From assembly GCF_029633865.1 (NCBI RefSeq), contig NC_079224.1:18813126-18877125 (forward strand): a stretch of 64,000 nucleotides of DNA, written 5' to 3'. The DNA comes from Lampris incognitus (lineage: Eukaryota; Chordata; Actinopteri; Lampriformes; Lampridae). Positions 18,208 to 31,000 of this stretch are shown piece by piece. The first letter of the stretch is position 1. Every line of letters begins with the position of its first letter. The notes under the pieces are model-generated. The model ran no database searches. It was not told the DNA's origin and saw only the letters and a list, made by a program, of their open reading frames with translations. Both the position numbers and the translations under genes were made by a program.

Positions 18208-19194
18208 TTAAAGCAGCTGTAGACAACTTTTAACCCCCCCCCCCCCAGCATTTCCAAGTGTTTTTATTATTGGCGCTACTGTCGCAAAGACAACCAGATC
18301 GCTTTCCAGCTGGCTACTGTTCGAAGCAAGAAACAACCATAAAAATTCCAATTTGAACTAGAAACCCCATCTCAGTGCTATGATAAAGACAGGGTAAAAC
18401 AACCGGTAGTATTAATAAGTAGGCAGGTTGTGTAACTTTCTGATCCAGTAAAAAGAATGCCAACTGAATGTCGGTTTGGAACCCACTCATGTCCTGGGTG
18501 TTATATTGAACTCTGTTTCCCCGTTGAGATCTGTTTCCCCCTAGCCAGAGTTCAATACAACACCAGGATGCATGATTAACCTTAACTTAACCTCAACCTA
18601 ACCTTAACCTAACCCTAAGCTTAACCTAATGCTTACTTTAACCTAATCGTAACTGTTAGCTAACCTGTTTCCATGCGAGCGCTTTCGTCTGGCTTGGGGG
18701 AAATGGATCTCGACGGGGAAACAGAGTTCGATACAACACCGGAGCTGGCTCCATCGAGTGAATGCCCGTCTGAGGTTCACGCTTTTTTCTCTTTTTTTTT
18801 TTTACCTCTGTTTCTGTCACTCTCCCTCTTCGCCTTAGCCTCCTTCAATCAGCGGAGTTCTTTTTCTCTTGCCGGGTAGTTTCCTCTGTCACTTTGGTTG
18901 TTCCACCATCCGTCATTTCCGCTACTGGGGACAGCTACCGATAGTTATTGGGGGGGGCACCCTCCTCTTCCTATTCTGGTCGCATAATGGTTCATGCACT
19001 TCTTTTTTATCATAAATTGAGCCTTAATTTTCCCGTGTGGTCATACCTGGTGGCAGAAAGAAAGCAAGGCTTATAGGGAAACAACCTAAATGCCAATGTT
19101 GTCATTATCCTTTAGCCATTACAACGTGCAATCAACGTTAATTATAATAATTAATGATAAGTTAAAGCAAAAAAGTTGTCTTCTGCTGCTTTAA
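18208..19194. mobile_element. TTAA-bounded inverted-repeat element (about 990 bp)
   Basis: The left end reads TTAAAGCAGCTGTAGACAAC and the complement of the right end reads TTAAAGCAGCAGAAGACAAC, continuing CTTTT on both. TTAA is present at both outer edges, as for piggyBac or Kolobok type insertions. There is no transposase ORF. Internal sequence includes a palindrome and a telomere-like stretch. Confidence 0.65.
18497..18745. repeat. Palindromic units flanking a TAACCT-like stretch
   Basis: A palindrome of about 75 bases at 18497-18571 (gtgttatattgaactctg with cagagttcaatacaacac) recurs in inverted form at 18685-18740. Between them, 18572-18660 is a degenerate TTAACCTAACC array. Confidence 0.6.
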
Positions 19195-20344
19195 TTCATT
19201 GCGATATATTTTTTATGTTCCTTTTGTGTTGTATTCTGTGCTTTTAGTTGAATACTTAGATTTTGATATTTGAATATTTGTACTTTTTCATTAACCCATT
19301 AAGACTGGGTATGATGCTTACATGCTTCTCCCTTTAGAGCCGGATGCAATGTGAGCGCGTTTTAGACAGATGAACTGCATCGTGATTCACTGAAATGTGA
19401 AGCAGAGAAGGTTGCTTTTGCTGACTTGACTTGGCTGTGAAGGCATAAGAGCCAAAGGAGGGGGGTTGTGGTCAGATTATCAGCTGCCCATACACTGGGA
19501 AATCTGCTTCTGTGTTGTGATTGGTCGGCACAAAAAATTTGATCCATCTCTGTTTCCTGCAAGTTAGCAGCATACCTAAATAACGGGGGTAGAAGGTGTG
19601 TGTTGGACTGTGGAACACATTTTATTATTTGATAAATGGATTTGTTGAACACTTGTTTGACAGTTGTTTGGTCAAATTTTAATTGGACTTTGGCCTGCAT
19701 ATTTTTAACATTTCATACAGCTAGGTAATAATCTAACTAATGCTTTTTCTCTTTTTTTTAATCAAAGGTAAAGGCTCCAATTTACAGCAACATTAGGTGA
19801 CTCTAACCCCATATGCTTATTGCTAGTTTTGCTAGTTTGCTTATTGCTAGTGTGCACGGCGGCTGCCCACTTAATAATACATAATACATATTATTAATAT
19901 GTATAATAAATAGTATAATTTTTATATACATATATTTCTATAAAATATCAAGGGAGTCAAGTAAATCCTTTATGCATGACAAGGCAGTAAATGGTATGTC
20001 CTTTCCCGAGTAACTTTATTGACAGCTGATGCTTGCTTATGGCATGAAACAGGCTTGTACATTGTCTCATAAAGAATTTACTTGACTCACTGGATTATTT
20101 TGCTCCTTATTTGTTGAACACTTTCACTACCGTTGAGTGTTTCTTTTAACAAAGTTTTACATATATATATAAAAACTTGATTTTTTATTATTTCCAACAT
20201 GTCTGGGTACAGCCACCGTTTCAGACGCACTGTGACTACCACTGAGGTGTTGCAGTATTTACAGGCATTGGACAGCGGCGATTTTAAATTGTTTGAAAAA
20301 TAGTATTAAAGTTGTTAAAATGTTAATTTGTGTGTGAGTGTGTC
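19195..20344. other. Intronic or intergenic, one small inverted repeat
   Basis: Arms at 19952-19974 and 20068-20090 (gagtcaagtaaat with its complement) form a hairpin with a loop of about 93 bases. The loop contains, on the minus strand, ctgtcaataaagttac, similar to the Penelope-like ends at 3-5 kb. Otherwise nothing was recognised. Confidence 0.45.
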
Positions 20345-20482
20345 TGCCTGTATGTCTGCCCTGTGATGGACTGGCGACCTGTCCCGGGTGTTTCCCCACC
20401 TTCCGCCCAATGAGCGCTGGGATAGGCTCCAGCACCCCGCGACCCTAATAGGATAAGCGGCTTGGTTAATGAATGAATGAAT
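20345..20482 (+). mobile_element. SINE family B, 3' part only
   Basis: It contains ccctgtgatggactggcgac, gctgggataggctccagcac and gataagcggcttggttaatg with a gaatgaat tail. It is the same 3' body as the full-length copy at 37113. The tRNA-like head is missing (5' truncation). Confidence 0.8.
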
Positions 20483-21440
20483 TAATAATAGATGTAGTGA
20501 TATTAATCATTGTAGTTCACTAACAGACTTTCAGTGATTGACAGCAATAAATCTACATAAACCAGAACTGTCAACATTAAGCATTTTGCATTGCAGCACA
20601 GCATTAAAAGGAATTTTACTAAGGTTCAACATATGACTTAATCTGGCTGGACCATCCCTTATAAAGCCACTACATGGGAAACACTTCAGCCATGTCATGT
20701 GCACTCCTCTGAGGAGTTGTATTTTTATTTACTGAGAAGTATATGAAAAATATGATCATAGAGACACATTGTTACCATCTAATTCTGGTTCAGTTATGGG
20801 TCAAGTCCAGTGGATTCACAAGTAAAATGCCTAAATCCAGGGTTTGTTTGCAATTTAGAAAACCATAATACAGTTAAAGTAAAAATAGGTCATTGTGATT
20901 ATGTTCTGGGTGGACATTTTGCCCTACACCACAGAGGCTTTAGGGCCATGTTTTTGCTTTTTATAACATTAGCGCTGGCCTCATTGTTTTCAGTCATATT
21001 CAGTGTTATCCACTGTCTCAGGCACCTCCACTATTCACTCTTTCAGTGTTACCTTCCTCTCTATCCTTCTGTATTCTTAACGAAATTAGACTTTATTTTG
21101 ATTAGGCCTGTACCTTAGCAGTGTAAAAATTGGACACTGCTGAGAGCAACCTGTACTTCTGTATATCAATGAAGTGAAAAAACAGTGATTTAGCCTGTCA
21201 AAGTTGTGGACAAGTATCAACTCTGATCAGTATTTGATCTTAGTGACTTGTTGAAAGACGTATGAGCTCCATCAAATCAGTGATAAGAACATTTTAGAAA
21301 TGAAAAAGTTGCATTATATTTTGTAATGACAAGTGGGCCGCCCAATCTAAGCTTAGAGAGAGGGAGAGTGGCTGTAAGACTATATGGTAGGTCTCACACT
21401 ACAGTCAACAGAGGCAGACATGATTATGAAATACATACAA
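20483..21440. other. Nothing recognised
   Basis: A 102-codon frame (20810-21118) has no recognisable domain and is taken as chance. Confidence 0.45.
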
Positions 21441-22150
21441 ACGGTACTAGTTAAAAGTTTGGACACGCCTGATTGAATGCATGTTTTTCAAAATCTTGAA
21501 TTTATTGCCTATTTCTTTCCTTTTTTTTGTTGTTGGATTTTTCCCCCTTTTTCTCCCCAATTGTACCTGTACAATTACCCCACTCTTCCGAGCTGTCCCA
21601 GTCGCTGCTCCACCCCCTCTGCCAATCCAGAGAGGGCTACAGACTACCACATGCTTCCTCCAATACATGTGGAGTCGCTAACCGCTTCTTTTCACCTGAC
21701 AGTGAGGATTTTCGCCAGGGGGACGTAGTGTGTGGGAGGATCACGCTGTTCCCCCCAGTTCCCCCTCCCCCCCAAACAGGCACCCCGACTGACCAGAGGA
21801 GGCGCTAGTGCAGCAACCAGGACACATACCCACATCCGGCTTCTTACCCACTGACACGGCCAATTGTGTCTGTAGGGACGCCTGACCAAGCCAGAGGTAA
21901 CACGGGGATTCGAACTGGCGATCCCGGTGTTGGTAGGCAATGGAATAGACCGCTACGCTACCCAGATGCCCCTCATTGCCTATTTCTAAATTTAATTCCA
22001 AAATAACTTTAAATTTAAAAAATATTCATTTCGAAAATGATCCCCAACCAAACAAGCTGTTTCATTCAGTACGTAAGTAAAATTTAGTAAAAAAGATAAA
22101 GAAAAACTCTTCTATGAGTAGGTGTGTCCAAAGTTTTGACTGGTACTGTA
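21441..22150. mobile_element. MITE with GTACCAGTCAAAAGTTTGG-type ends, split by a SINE
   Basis: The left end acggtactagttaaaagttt and right end aaagttttgactggtactgt are inverted repeats. The body matches the uninterrupted copy at 32087-32313. The copy is split at 21516/21975 by a family A SINE. Confidence 0.75.
21517..21974 (-). mobile_element. SINE family A copy 1, with 13-bp target duplication
   Basis: This is a tRNA-derived SINE on the minus strand. Its head near 21970 reads ggggcatctgggtagcgtag and the body runs to a T-rich or A-rich tail at 21517-21560. The target duplication attgcctatttct is present at 21504-21516 and 21975-21987, within the host MITE. Confidence 0.88.
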
Positions 22151-22670
22151 CATACATGCATAACTACATATGTATTATGTAAATACATATGCATACATGC
22201 ATTTTACATTATTTTTCAGTAAATACACGTTTGACATCACAAACGGAAAAATGTAATGCAACATCGGCCACCTATACCTATTACACACACATTGCACACA
22301 CATTACACACACATTATCACTTGCTGCCTTGTTAAAGAATGTTTGTTGAAACATTTTTGTGAAGGCTGAGAGACAAGAATGGAGGAAAGTGGGTGTAAGA
22401 AGGGGAAGACAATAACTCTGAAGACATGGGAAGGGGCAAGATGGTTGGAGAGTGTGGGACAAGGAGTGGAGGAGGGAGGAAAATTGAATGTAAAGCAGAG
22501 GGAAACAGGAGAAGAGAGAGAGTGGGAGAGAGACAGAGGGAGAGAGAGTAGAGTTGGATACAGTGTTGTGATTTGAAAGACAAATCAGAAATCCTAGTGT
22601 ACTTTTCCTGTGGTTCCGGGCTAACATATGTCCTGTTTATATCCAGGGCGTTTTATGATTTTTATTCATT
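22151..22670. other. A/G-rich stretch, no gene
   Basis: The interval 22370-22560 is purine-rich (gagagagag-like), giving long frames on both strands by composition. No gene signal. Confidence 0.5.
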
Positions 22671-22799
22671 TCATCCATCCATCCATTATCCAAACTGCTT
22701 ATCCTGCTGTCAGGGTTGCAGGGATGCTTGGAGCCTATCCCAGCAGTCATTGGGCGGCAGGCGGGGAGACACCCTGGACAGGCCGCCAGGCCATCACAG
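22671..22799 (-). mobile_element. SINE family B, 3' part, minus strand
   Basis: It starts with catccatccatccattatcc (complement of the ggatggatgg tail) and continues through the complement of the family B body to ggccatcaca. Confidence 0.8.
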
Positions 22800-23050
22800 T
22801 CATTCATTTCATCTTAAGAATTTGTATTTCCGTAAAAAAATTGATACTGGACCTGCCCTCCTTACATGCTTTGCTATTAACAATGACACCCATGTTTACC
22901 GATCGTTTTCGGGAAGCTTGCCCCCCCCCCCAATATTTAGATTTTAAATGTAAAAATTTCTGTGGATCCTTTGTAGCCAAATGGCTGGAGGGCATACCAC
23001 ATGGTCGCAACTGTCAGCGGTTCAAATCCAGCCCATGACCTTTGTTGCAT

Positions 23051-23051
<1 letters not shown>

Positions 23052-23148
<97 letters not shown>

Positions 23149-23265
23149 CGTCTCTCTCTCTGCCTCCCCTCTCTTTCCCCCCTCTCTTTCTCTCTCTCTC
23201 TCTCTGCCCCCCCTCTCCCCCCCCCCTCACTCTCTTCCATTACCCGTCTGCCTCCACTATCTAAT
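23052..23265. repeat. (CT)n microsatellite and pyrimidine-rich tract
   Basis: About 95 bases of perfect TC are followed by degenerate C- and T-rich sequence. Long frames on either strand here are repeat artefacts. Confidence 0.95.
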
Positions 23266-23289
23266 AAAGGTATAAAACATACCAAAAAA

Positions 23290-23871
23290 AAAAAATTCTG
23301 TTGATAAGGTGCCTTTATTAAGTATTGCGGTTTTATTTTCTGAACACGAAAGGCGATGTGTGGACGCTTGTCTTTTCTACCTAATTTCAGTTCTCCACTT
23401 GAGGACAAAACTTGGGTTGGAAAATAAAATGTCATTGCTTATTATTTGCTTAGTTTGAATAGAAAGATTACTGGCCAAGGACAGTGTGTACTGTTGGTCA
23501 GTGGCTCTGTAAAAAAAATACCTTGTTGAGCAGATCGTCTTGACACATTTTGTTGACAATTAATTGTGCAGCAACAAGCCTATCACCAACAGGATCAGTC
23601 TGTCCCAGAACTGTAATTGATGGCTGCATGCCCGGGGGCTGCTAGTGTCCTCATATGTCTAGTAATATGGATTAATAGGCCTGGGTTCCAGAGCGGCAGC
23701 ATAAATTTCTAATTTTGCAGCATTGGTCTGAGCAGCTTAGAAAGTCCTAGCAAGATATGTAGTCCTTGTACTGTTTCACTGCACTGAACAAGTAATTTTG
23801 AATGGCACTTCAGTTATTATAGAATTCATGAAATTTTAATCAGCTTAATTTATTATGTCTCTGTCTTGCAG
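23290..23871. other. Nothing recognised
   Basis: No motif or repeat seen; it presumably belongs to a csnk1g2 5' intron. Confidence 0.4.
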
Positions 23872-24086
23872 GTGCTTGATAGAATCTTCAGTACACGTCA
23901 CACTTTAAACCAACGACCAAAGTTTGACCCAGTGTTACATTGGACCAAACCATTGGGTGCCAAGGGACCAGCAAACGGAGGAGCACCTGTTGTAAAAACA
24001 ACCAACTGGCTACCTGTCTTTTCAACTTTCCTGCTTATCAGACACACTGATTGACTTATTAACGGAAAGACAGACCTATGGTCATA
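23872..24086 (+). other. csnk1g2: Candidate non-coding 5' exon of csnk1g2
   Basis: A good acceptor (ctctgtcttgcag) precedes 23872 and a plausible donor (ataaGTGAGA) follows 24086. The interval is relatively GC-balanced and lacks repeats. It has no long ORF beyond 60 codons. It would be 5' UTR. Transcript data are needed to confirm. Confidence 0.3.
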
Positions 24087-25091
24087 AGTGAGAGGGGATA
24101 AGTATTTACTTATACCCAGAGAATAGATGGTAAAAAGGGAAGCTCAGAAACCCTTAATTGTTTTGTTAACGTCGACATATTTTCAGCTGTCGAAACGTGT
24201 TTGGGGGCGGGGGACGTCTGGTCTACTGGGCTGTAACCTTCCAATACTAATATTATCCATTTAATTATCATCAGATAGTTTGTGGCTAAATGTGCATGGG
24301 TGTTGCGCTAACGAACTGGAATGGTTGATTGGTTGCTTGAGTGTGAAGCTAGCATAGCCTGCTAGCTACATGTAGCATTATAGTGAGCGGTCGGCAAGTA
24401 ACACATGGTGACAGATCGAGTCATACTCCTCCCCTCCATCTCCATCCCTGGCCCCTACAGGGGGGCTATATACTTGTTTAGCTGGTAATACTGCCCCTTC
24501 CCCCTTCCATCCATCCATTCATCTATCCATTCATGCATGCATTTATTCTTTTGTCCACAAATCTACCATTCAAGCAATAGTTAGGCATGTTGCTGGTATT
24601 CTGTGTTTTTCCTCGTATCTGATACTCAGACTGTTAAGCCCATTAGAAATTTATCTCTCCACCTCTCCATCTGTTGCCTCATTACATTTTTTCAAGTATA
24701 GGTCCAACCCTGTCCCCTAGCCACAATTTCCCGCTTTAGCCTCTTTAGCCCCCAGGCCAGCTTCTAACTGTAGCCCCAACTTCAACCCTAGTCCTCATCA
24801 CTACAATAACAACAGCTTGGATCATCCTAGCCTAGTCATAGCCTTTTCCCTCAGACTCAGTCCTTTCTCTGAAATTTGACCCAGGTTTGTCACAGTCCCA
24901 TCTCAATTCATCTCAACCCCCTACCCCCCCACCCCTTAAGTAGAGCTCAAACCCCAGCCTAATTCTCTGGCCCAGGTCTAACCAAGCCCAACCTAGTGAT
25001 CAGCACTCAGGCCGGCAGGCAGCTGTTTTGCTGGTTGTGTGGGTTGCATGGAATCGGCTTAACCGTGGAGAGGCCAGGCTACCACAAACTG
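24087..25091. other. Presumed csnk1g2 5' intron and 5' UTR
   Basis: C-rich sequence with scattered cccagcc-like strings, leading to the first coding exon. The acceptor could be ctggcccag at about 24975 or cactcag at about 25010. An in-frame ATG at 24996 without stop precedes the accepted start. Confidence 0.4.
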
Positions 25092-25349
25092 ATGGACTTT
25101 GACAAGCGGGGAGCAGGGGGAGGAGGAGGTGGGGGCGGTGGAGGAAAGGGGGAGACCGAGGAGGGTAAGAGGATGTCGGGGAAGACGGGGAGTCGGTCAG
25201 GCCATAGTGGCCGTAGTGCTGGCTCCAACTCTGGAGTTCTAATGGTCGGACCAAATTTCCGTGTTGGAAAGAAGATTGGCTGTGGGAACTTTGGAGAGCT
25301 GCGACTCGGCAAGAACCTGTATACCAACGAATACGTGGCAATCAAACTG
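25092..25349 (+). CDS. csnk1g2: csnk1g2 coding exon 1 (N-terminus, glycine run, P-loop)
   Basis: This exon is 86 codons, phase 0, ending VAIKL at donor GTAAAT. After MDFDKRGA comes a run of glycines (ggaggaggtgggggcggtgg-type codons), then KGETEEGKR. The kinase glycine loop GCGNFGEL follows near 25279. Confidence 0.93.
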
Positions 25350-27996
25350 GTAAATTCACTCCGTCCTTATGTAGTGTACAGTTTTGTATTGTTACCCCTT
25401 GTACTTGCCTACTACAAGGCTACTTAAATCTTTATTTATAGGTACAAAACAACTTTCTTATGAACATACTGCAGAATGTGAAAGATCATTATTGTGGACA
25501 CAGTATTGACCATACGTTAATTATATTTGGGTAAATCAACCACTGCTGCCTTACAAAATGTTATTTTGAGTGCTGTGGTGTACATAGTTAGCATTCATAC
25601 GTGAAGCTTCTGTTTACTGCAGTTTTTCAAAAAGCAAATATTTAGTGTTACCAGGCACTGATGGAGTGCCAGTGGTCAACTAGTTGTTTGTTTATTTTGG
25701 CTGTGCTAGTTAAAGTGTCAGCATATCCTGAGTAGAGACCATGAATTTGAATTGTGCTTGATATGTGAAGGGGTATTTAGCTGTGGGGTGTATTTGCTCC
25801 ACAAAACAACTGATAGTTGGTAATATAATGATTAGCTTATTCTGCTGTAATGTGTAAACAAACGTTTATTTCATTATCCTGTTTGAATTTTGTGTACATT
25901 TTGTTTTTCAATGCGTTGCATATTTTTGTCACTTTAAAAAAATTAAACTCCTGTCAGGGTTATATTTAACAAAAGCCATATAATGAATTGATCTGTTGTT
26001 AAGTCAGTGCACTATGACGGTGCTGAAGATGCTTTGGGGGGAATGTCCAAACCAAACTGGAAGGGTTTTCTCCAATAATAAGGTTTCACATTAGTATGCT
26101 GGCTGGGATGAAAGGGCTCACATGAGAAAGAGATGTGGAGAAGGTGGTTGTTGGCTTGAAGTATAAAAGTCATGTTGCCTTTATTAGCTTTTTATCAGGC
26201 CCAGATAACGAAGGGACAAAATAAAGTTACACAAAACGTTGACGGTCTGTCTGTGTGAGTCTAAGCTCATTTGTATTTTTCCATCACTACCTCTTGATAT
26301 TTACAGGAATGAGAATTCTAAGCATCGATTAACATGATCGGGTGATCTTCTTTGTTTCTAGGAGCCAATCAAGTCTCGGGCCCCCCAGCTTCACCTGGAA
26401 TACCGGTTCTACAAACAACTGGGGAGTTCAGGTGAGAGTGTCCTTTGAGACCTGAGTTTTTTAAATCGGGATTGTGCCAACAATGAGCTGACGGGGGGCC
26501 AGAACTTTGCAGGTGCTGGTTAAGTCCCTGTGTCATTTATTCTTTGTTTACATTAGGTATGAAATGAAGATGTACTTTTGTGTTATTTTTGTCTGCTTAG
26601 CTGTGTGTGTGTTTGTCAGAGTGTGTCTTAGTGCATATACATAGCTTGCATGTGTGTGTTGGTGCATGTCTTTGCCTGCCTCTCTGACTAACTCTTACTG
26701 TCTCTGTCTTTTGTTTTCTCCTCCATCTCTCTCCTTTTATGTAGAGGGTGTACCTCAAGTGTTTTACTTCGGGCCTTGTGGTAAATATAACGCCATGGTC
26801 CTGGAGCTGCTCGGACCCAGCTTAGAAGATCTGTTTGACCTGTGCGACAGAACCTTCTCCCTCAAGACAGTGCTCATGATAGCCATACAGCTGGTAAGAC
26901 ACGCATAAGTCTGAATATTTTAGCAAACTTTTTCAATGGCATTCATTTATGTTGTTGTATTCTGCTATTCTGTTGTATTTTTTAATCACTATCTATTTTT
27001 CTACAACTTTTTGTAGTGATGTGGACTTTTTTTCAGCTTTGCACATAACACTGATGGAGTTCTTTGAATTCTTTTGTTCATTGTTTATTCCTCACGTTGT
27101 AAGTCTGTCTCAACTGCCGTCTTATTGTTTCCTTAAATACATAACAAAATGTTTTCAGTTTACCTTTTTCATATGATCTGGATGGTTTTTTTTTTTCTTT
27201 TTTCAAAAGTTGTATAATAGAGGGGCGTCCGGGTGGCGTAGCGGTCTATTCCGTTGCCTACCAACACGGGGATCTCCAGTTCGAATCCCCGTGTTACCTC
27301 CGGCTTGGTCAGGCGTCCCTACAGACGCAATTGGTCGTGTCCGCAGGTGGGAAGCCGGATGTGGGTGTGTGTCCTGGTCGCTGCACTAGTGCCTCCTCTG
27401 GTTGGTCAGGGCGCCTGTTTGGGGGGAGGGGGAACTGGGGGGAATAGCATGATCCTCCCACGCACTACATCTCCCTGGTGAAACTCCTCACTGTCAGGTG
27501 AAAAGAAGCGGTTGGTGACTCCACATGTATTGGAGGAGGCATGTGGTAGTCTGCAGCCTTTCCCGGATCGGCAGAGGGGGTGGAGCAGCGACTGGGACGG
27601 CTCGGAAAAGTGGGGTAATTGGCCAAGTACAATTGGGGAGGCGAAAAGGGGTGGGGGGAATCCAAAATTGTGCAGATGTCTTTCTGTTAATCGTTTACCT
27701 TTTTACTTTCATTAGATTACCCGTATGGAGTTTGTCCACACCCGGAGTTTGATATATCGAGATGTAAAGCCTGAAAATTTCCTGGTTGGGCGACCTGGCT
27801 CTAAACGGCAACACACCATCCATATCATAGATTTTGGCTTGGCGAAAGAATACATAGACCCGGAGACCAAGAAACACATCCCTTACAGAGAACACAAAAG
27901 TCTGACTGGAACGGCTAGATATATGAGCATTAATACACATCTGGGGAAAGGTGAGATGCATTCATCTAAGGACACAAGCACTCACCATTATGTACG

Positions 27997-28054
<58 letters not shown>

Positions 28055-31000
28055 CACTGTCAATACAACAGAATATTAATCTCTTAAATATTATTGGAGT
28101 ACATCTGTGTGGAAGTCCCTGGTCCTTTCAACATTTACCTAAATAATTCCTGTATTGTGGCACTTCACCCTTCCAACACACACACACCCTCCCCTCTGGC
28201 TAGCCATTTTCAAGTAAAGAATAACACATAAATGTATGTACAATGCTAAAACATGCGAACACAGTGTCTAGTTACTGTCATTTGACCTGAGATGTTTTCT
28301 TTGTCGCTTCAGAGCAGAGCAGGCGGGATGACCTGGAAGCTTTAGGTCACATGTTCATGTATTTCCTGCGAGGCAGCCTACCCTGGCAAGGGCTCAAGGT
28401 AAGGAGACATCCGTCCATTCGTTAAGGCTCCAAGTACCTTCGTCTCAATCAATTTCCTATTCTGAAAAGAAAACCGGAAAGTGAAAAATTAGGCTTTTTT
28501 TTAATTATCAATGTTTGTAACAATGTTTTAAAAGTGGAAATAGAGCCGTTTTCCATTTTAATTTTGTCCTCAAAATAGAATTTTGTGTCATTTCCTTATT
28601 ACGGATTATCATATAGTGCGTCAAACACAAAAAAATCCAGTTTTCATCACTACAAAATGCAAAATTGGAGCGATTTTAAATTATCTTTGTAATCAAAAAG
28701 ATGAACTAAAAGTACATTTTAAAGCCCCACAGCAAAATCCAAACATCGCGGCTCCTGTGGAAAAATATGGCTGCTGGAGCCCTACTCCTGTTTGATAACT
28801 GAAAGTGGTTTGACACATGAACAAATTGCATGCAAGTTGTCACTTCAAGGAGTTGACCGAGGTTGTTCTGTGGCAAGTGTTAAAAGACTTTGCTGTAATG
28901 TCAAACTCTCGAAGAGGGCAAGATGAACCATCATGCCTAACAGCCCCTTAGATGTTCTAACACTGGCGATCCCCATGTTGGTAGGCAATTAAATAGACCG
29001 CCATGCCACCTGGACGCCCGTGATAACAATTCTTAATTTTCTACTGAACACAACTGAAGATATAGCAGGTAGGGCTTCAGGGTTGTAGACTGATGAGGAG
29101 ACCCGCATATTTGCTTGATATTGCCCGCAGTCTTAACGAGATGCATTCATATTTATTGAATTGATCATATGAATAACCATTCGCAAGAGCGAGCGCTCTT
29201 CTGGTAGGCATGCTCGACTGTGTCGGCACCGACGGGTGCATTACGTGTCTCCAGCTCAATACTTGCCCCACATACACAGTGAACCACTATCAAGTGTAGA
29301 ATTATAAAGTGTAATTATTTTCTTTCTATAAAATCTCTTCTTAACATCACTGATTAGATAATACAACCCAGATAGTAAGAGTCTAGTTAAGACAGGTTAT
29401 GCACCAAGGAATCTGACTGTATCCGTGTAGTTGTAAGCTGTTTATCTAAATATGCAACAGTAAATGTGTATATCAAAACATGGTTAGTCAAGTAGTTCAT
29501 TCAAGACAAGCTGCAAGTTAGGAAGGAGATGATGCACAGGCAGACTCGAGCTCACACAGCATTGACTGTGTGTGTGCCTTGTGGCACAGATGGATGGAAA
29601 GGCCGCGAAGCAAAAGTTGACCATCTACAAGGTTCTTACAACACACTGAAAGGCACTGAAGGTTATGCCTAATACCCTCACAATGAAATTTGCCCTTCGA
29701 TGCCTTCACTGCTATGTATGAGCATTTATTTTGCACTGTCACGATGACTTAAGGCGGCCTCAGACCACAATAGAAACGCCGGTGACTGACAGCACCCAGT
29801 GGCTTTGGCGTTTCAGTGCATGTACACTCTGGACGCGCCTGACAGGCAAGATCCAAGCATTCTTCTTCTCTGCTGTGTTTGCCTGTAGTCTAGCTATTGT
29901 CAACATGGCTGTAAATTAATTAGCCTATTTATAATTTTGTCCAGTGATCTAAAAAACGAGGATACATTATAGCTGATTTACTTATTCTGTGGTCAGGGAT
30001 AGATATTTTTAATGGTTGAGCCTTTTCAAAAAAGGACAAAGTAAGAGATGCCCGACCAAGCCGAAGATAACACGGGGATTCGAACAGGGATCCCCGTGTT
30101 GGTAGGCAGTGGAATAGACCACTACACTACCCAGACACCCCTATATTTATTCTTTTTAATTGCACTGTTAAAATGTGGCAATACATACCATCTCAGCTTG
30201 GGCGCGTGACATTCCTCTCACACAGTTTTCATTTCAGAATAGGAAACTGATTGAGACGAAGGTACACGAATTATTAAGCCAGCTGTTCTGTCTGTCTGGC
30301 TTTGTTTCATTCCCTCTTCCTTCCTTCTTTCCTTCCACCTCCATCACTTTCCTTTTTACTTAGACAGCTGTAGTGTTCATGTTTCAAATCTTTGGCATTG
30401 AACTGACATTTCATGAACAAGGAAATGTTAAGGAATGTTTTGTTTTTTTTCCAAACAGGTAATGAGTGATGACTATGTAATGAATGTGTTGCACTCTTCT
30501 TGTGTGTCTCTTACCTCTTTCACTCTCTGTGTCAGGCTGATACTCTGAAGGAGCGCTATCAGAAAATAGGAGACACCAAAAGAGACACACCGATAGAGGT
30601 CCTATGTGAGAATTTCCCAGGTCTGTTGACATGCATACACTTTTGTTATTCCCATTTCTTCATTCATCCTGTCCTTGTCCACGCCTAGAATACAATTTAT
30701 CTCATCTCATGTTAAGTACAACATGTTCAAACAAGACAAAAATGAACCCAACTGAAACGCTGTGATTTACCGAAGCAACAAATAATCCATCCATTCTGGA
30801 AATCTATTTGGCAACTTATTCTAAAAGGTTAATGTGTCAGCAAAGTTATTATAGCAGTTTGGTGATATTATTTTTAAATGTTTTGATATTTCCCTGACAG
30901 TATTATTTTGGAAAACCTGGCGGAGTCATTTCACTTTTACTACCAATCAATTTTGAACCATTATTGAACTTTGTAGGTTGATTTAAGAAAAAAGAAACAC

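Larger units (their letters stand above)
28434..30265. mobile_element. Element with about 44-bp terminal inverted repeats filling a csnk1g2 intron
   Basis: The left end gtaccttcgtctcaatcaat (28434) and the right end complement gtaccttcgtctcaatcagt (30265) continue matching for about 44 bases with a few mismatches. The intron is 28399-30535, so the element occupies most of it. There is no transposase. It contains two SINE family A head fragments, so it is an old insertion. Confidence 0.6.

Noticed and set aside
19362-19700. 112-codon minus-strand frame
   Set aside because: No recognisable motif and no splice context; treated as chance.
22937-23435. Long Arg-Glu and Ser-Leu frames on both strands
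   Set aside because: They arise from a CT microsatellite; no stop codons occur in that repeat, so length carries no meaning.
24996-25091. Upstream in-frame ATG extending csnk1g2 by 32 codons
   Set aside because: The family starts at MDFDK; the upstream residues overlap likely intron or UTR and have no counterpart.
27221-27300. tRNA gene
   Set aside because: Boxes A and B are present, but the sequence is the head of a dispersed SINE seen in seven copies, and it does not give a proper tRNA fold.
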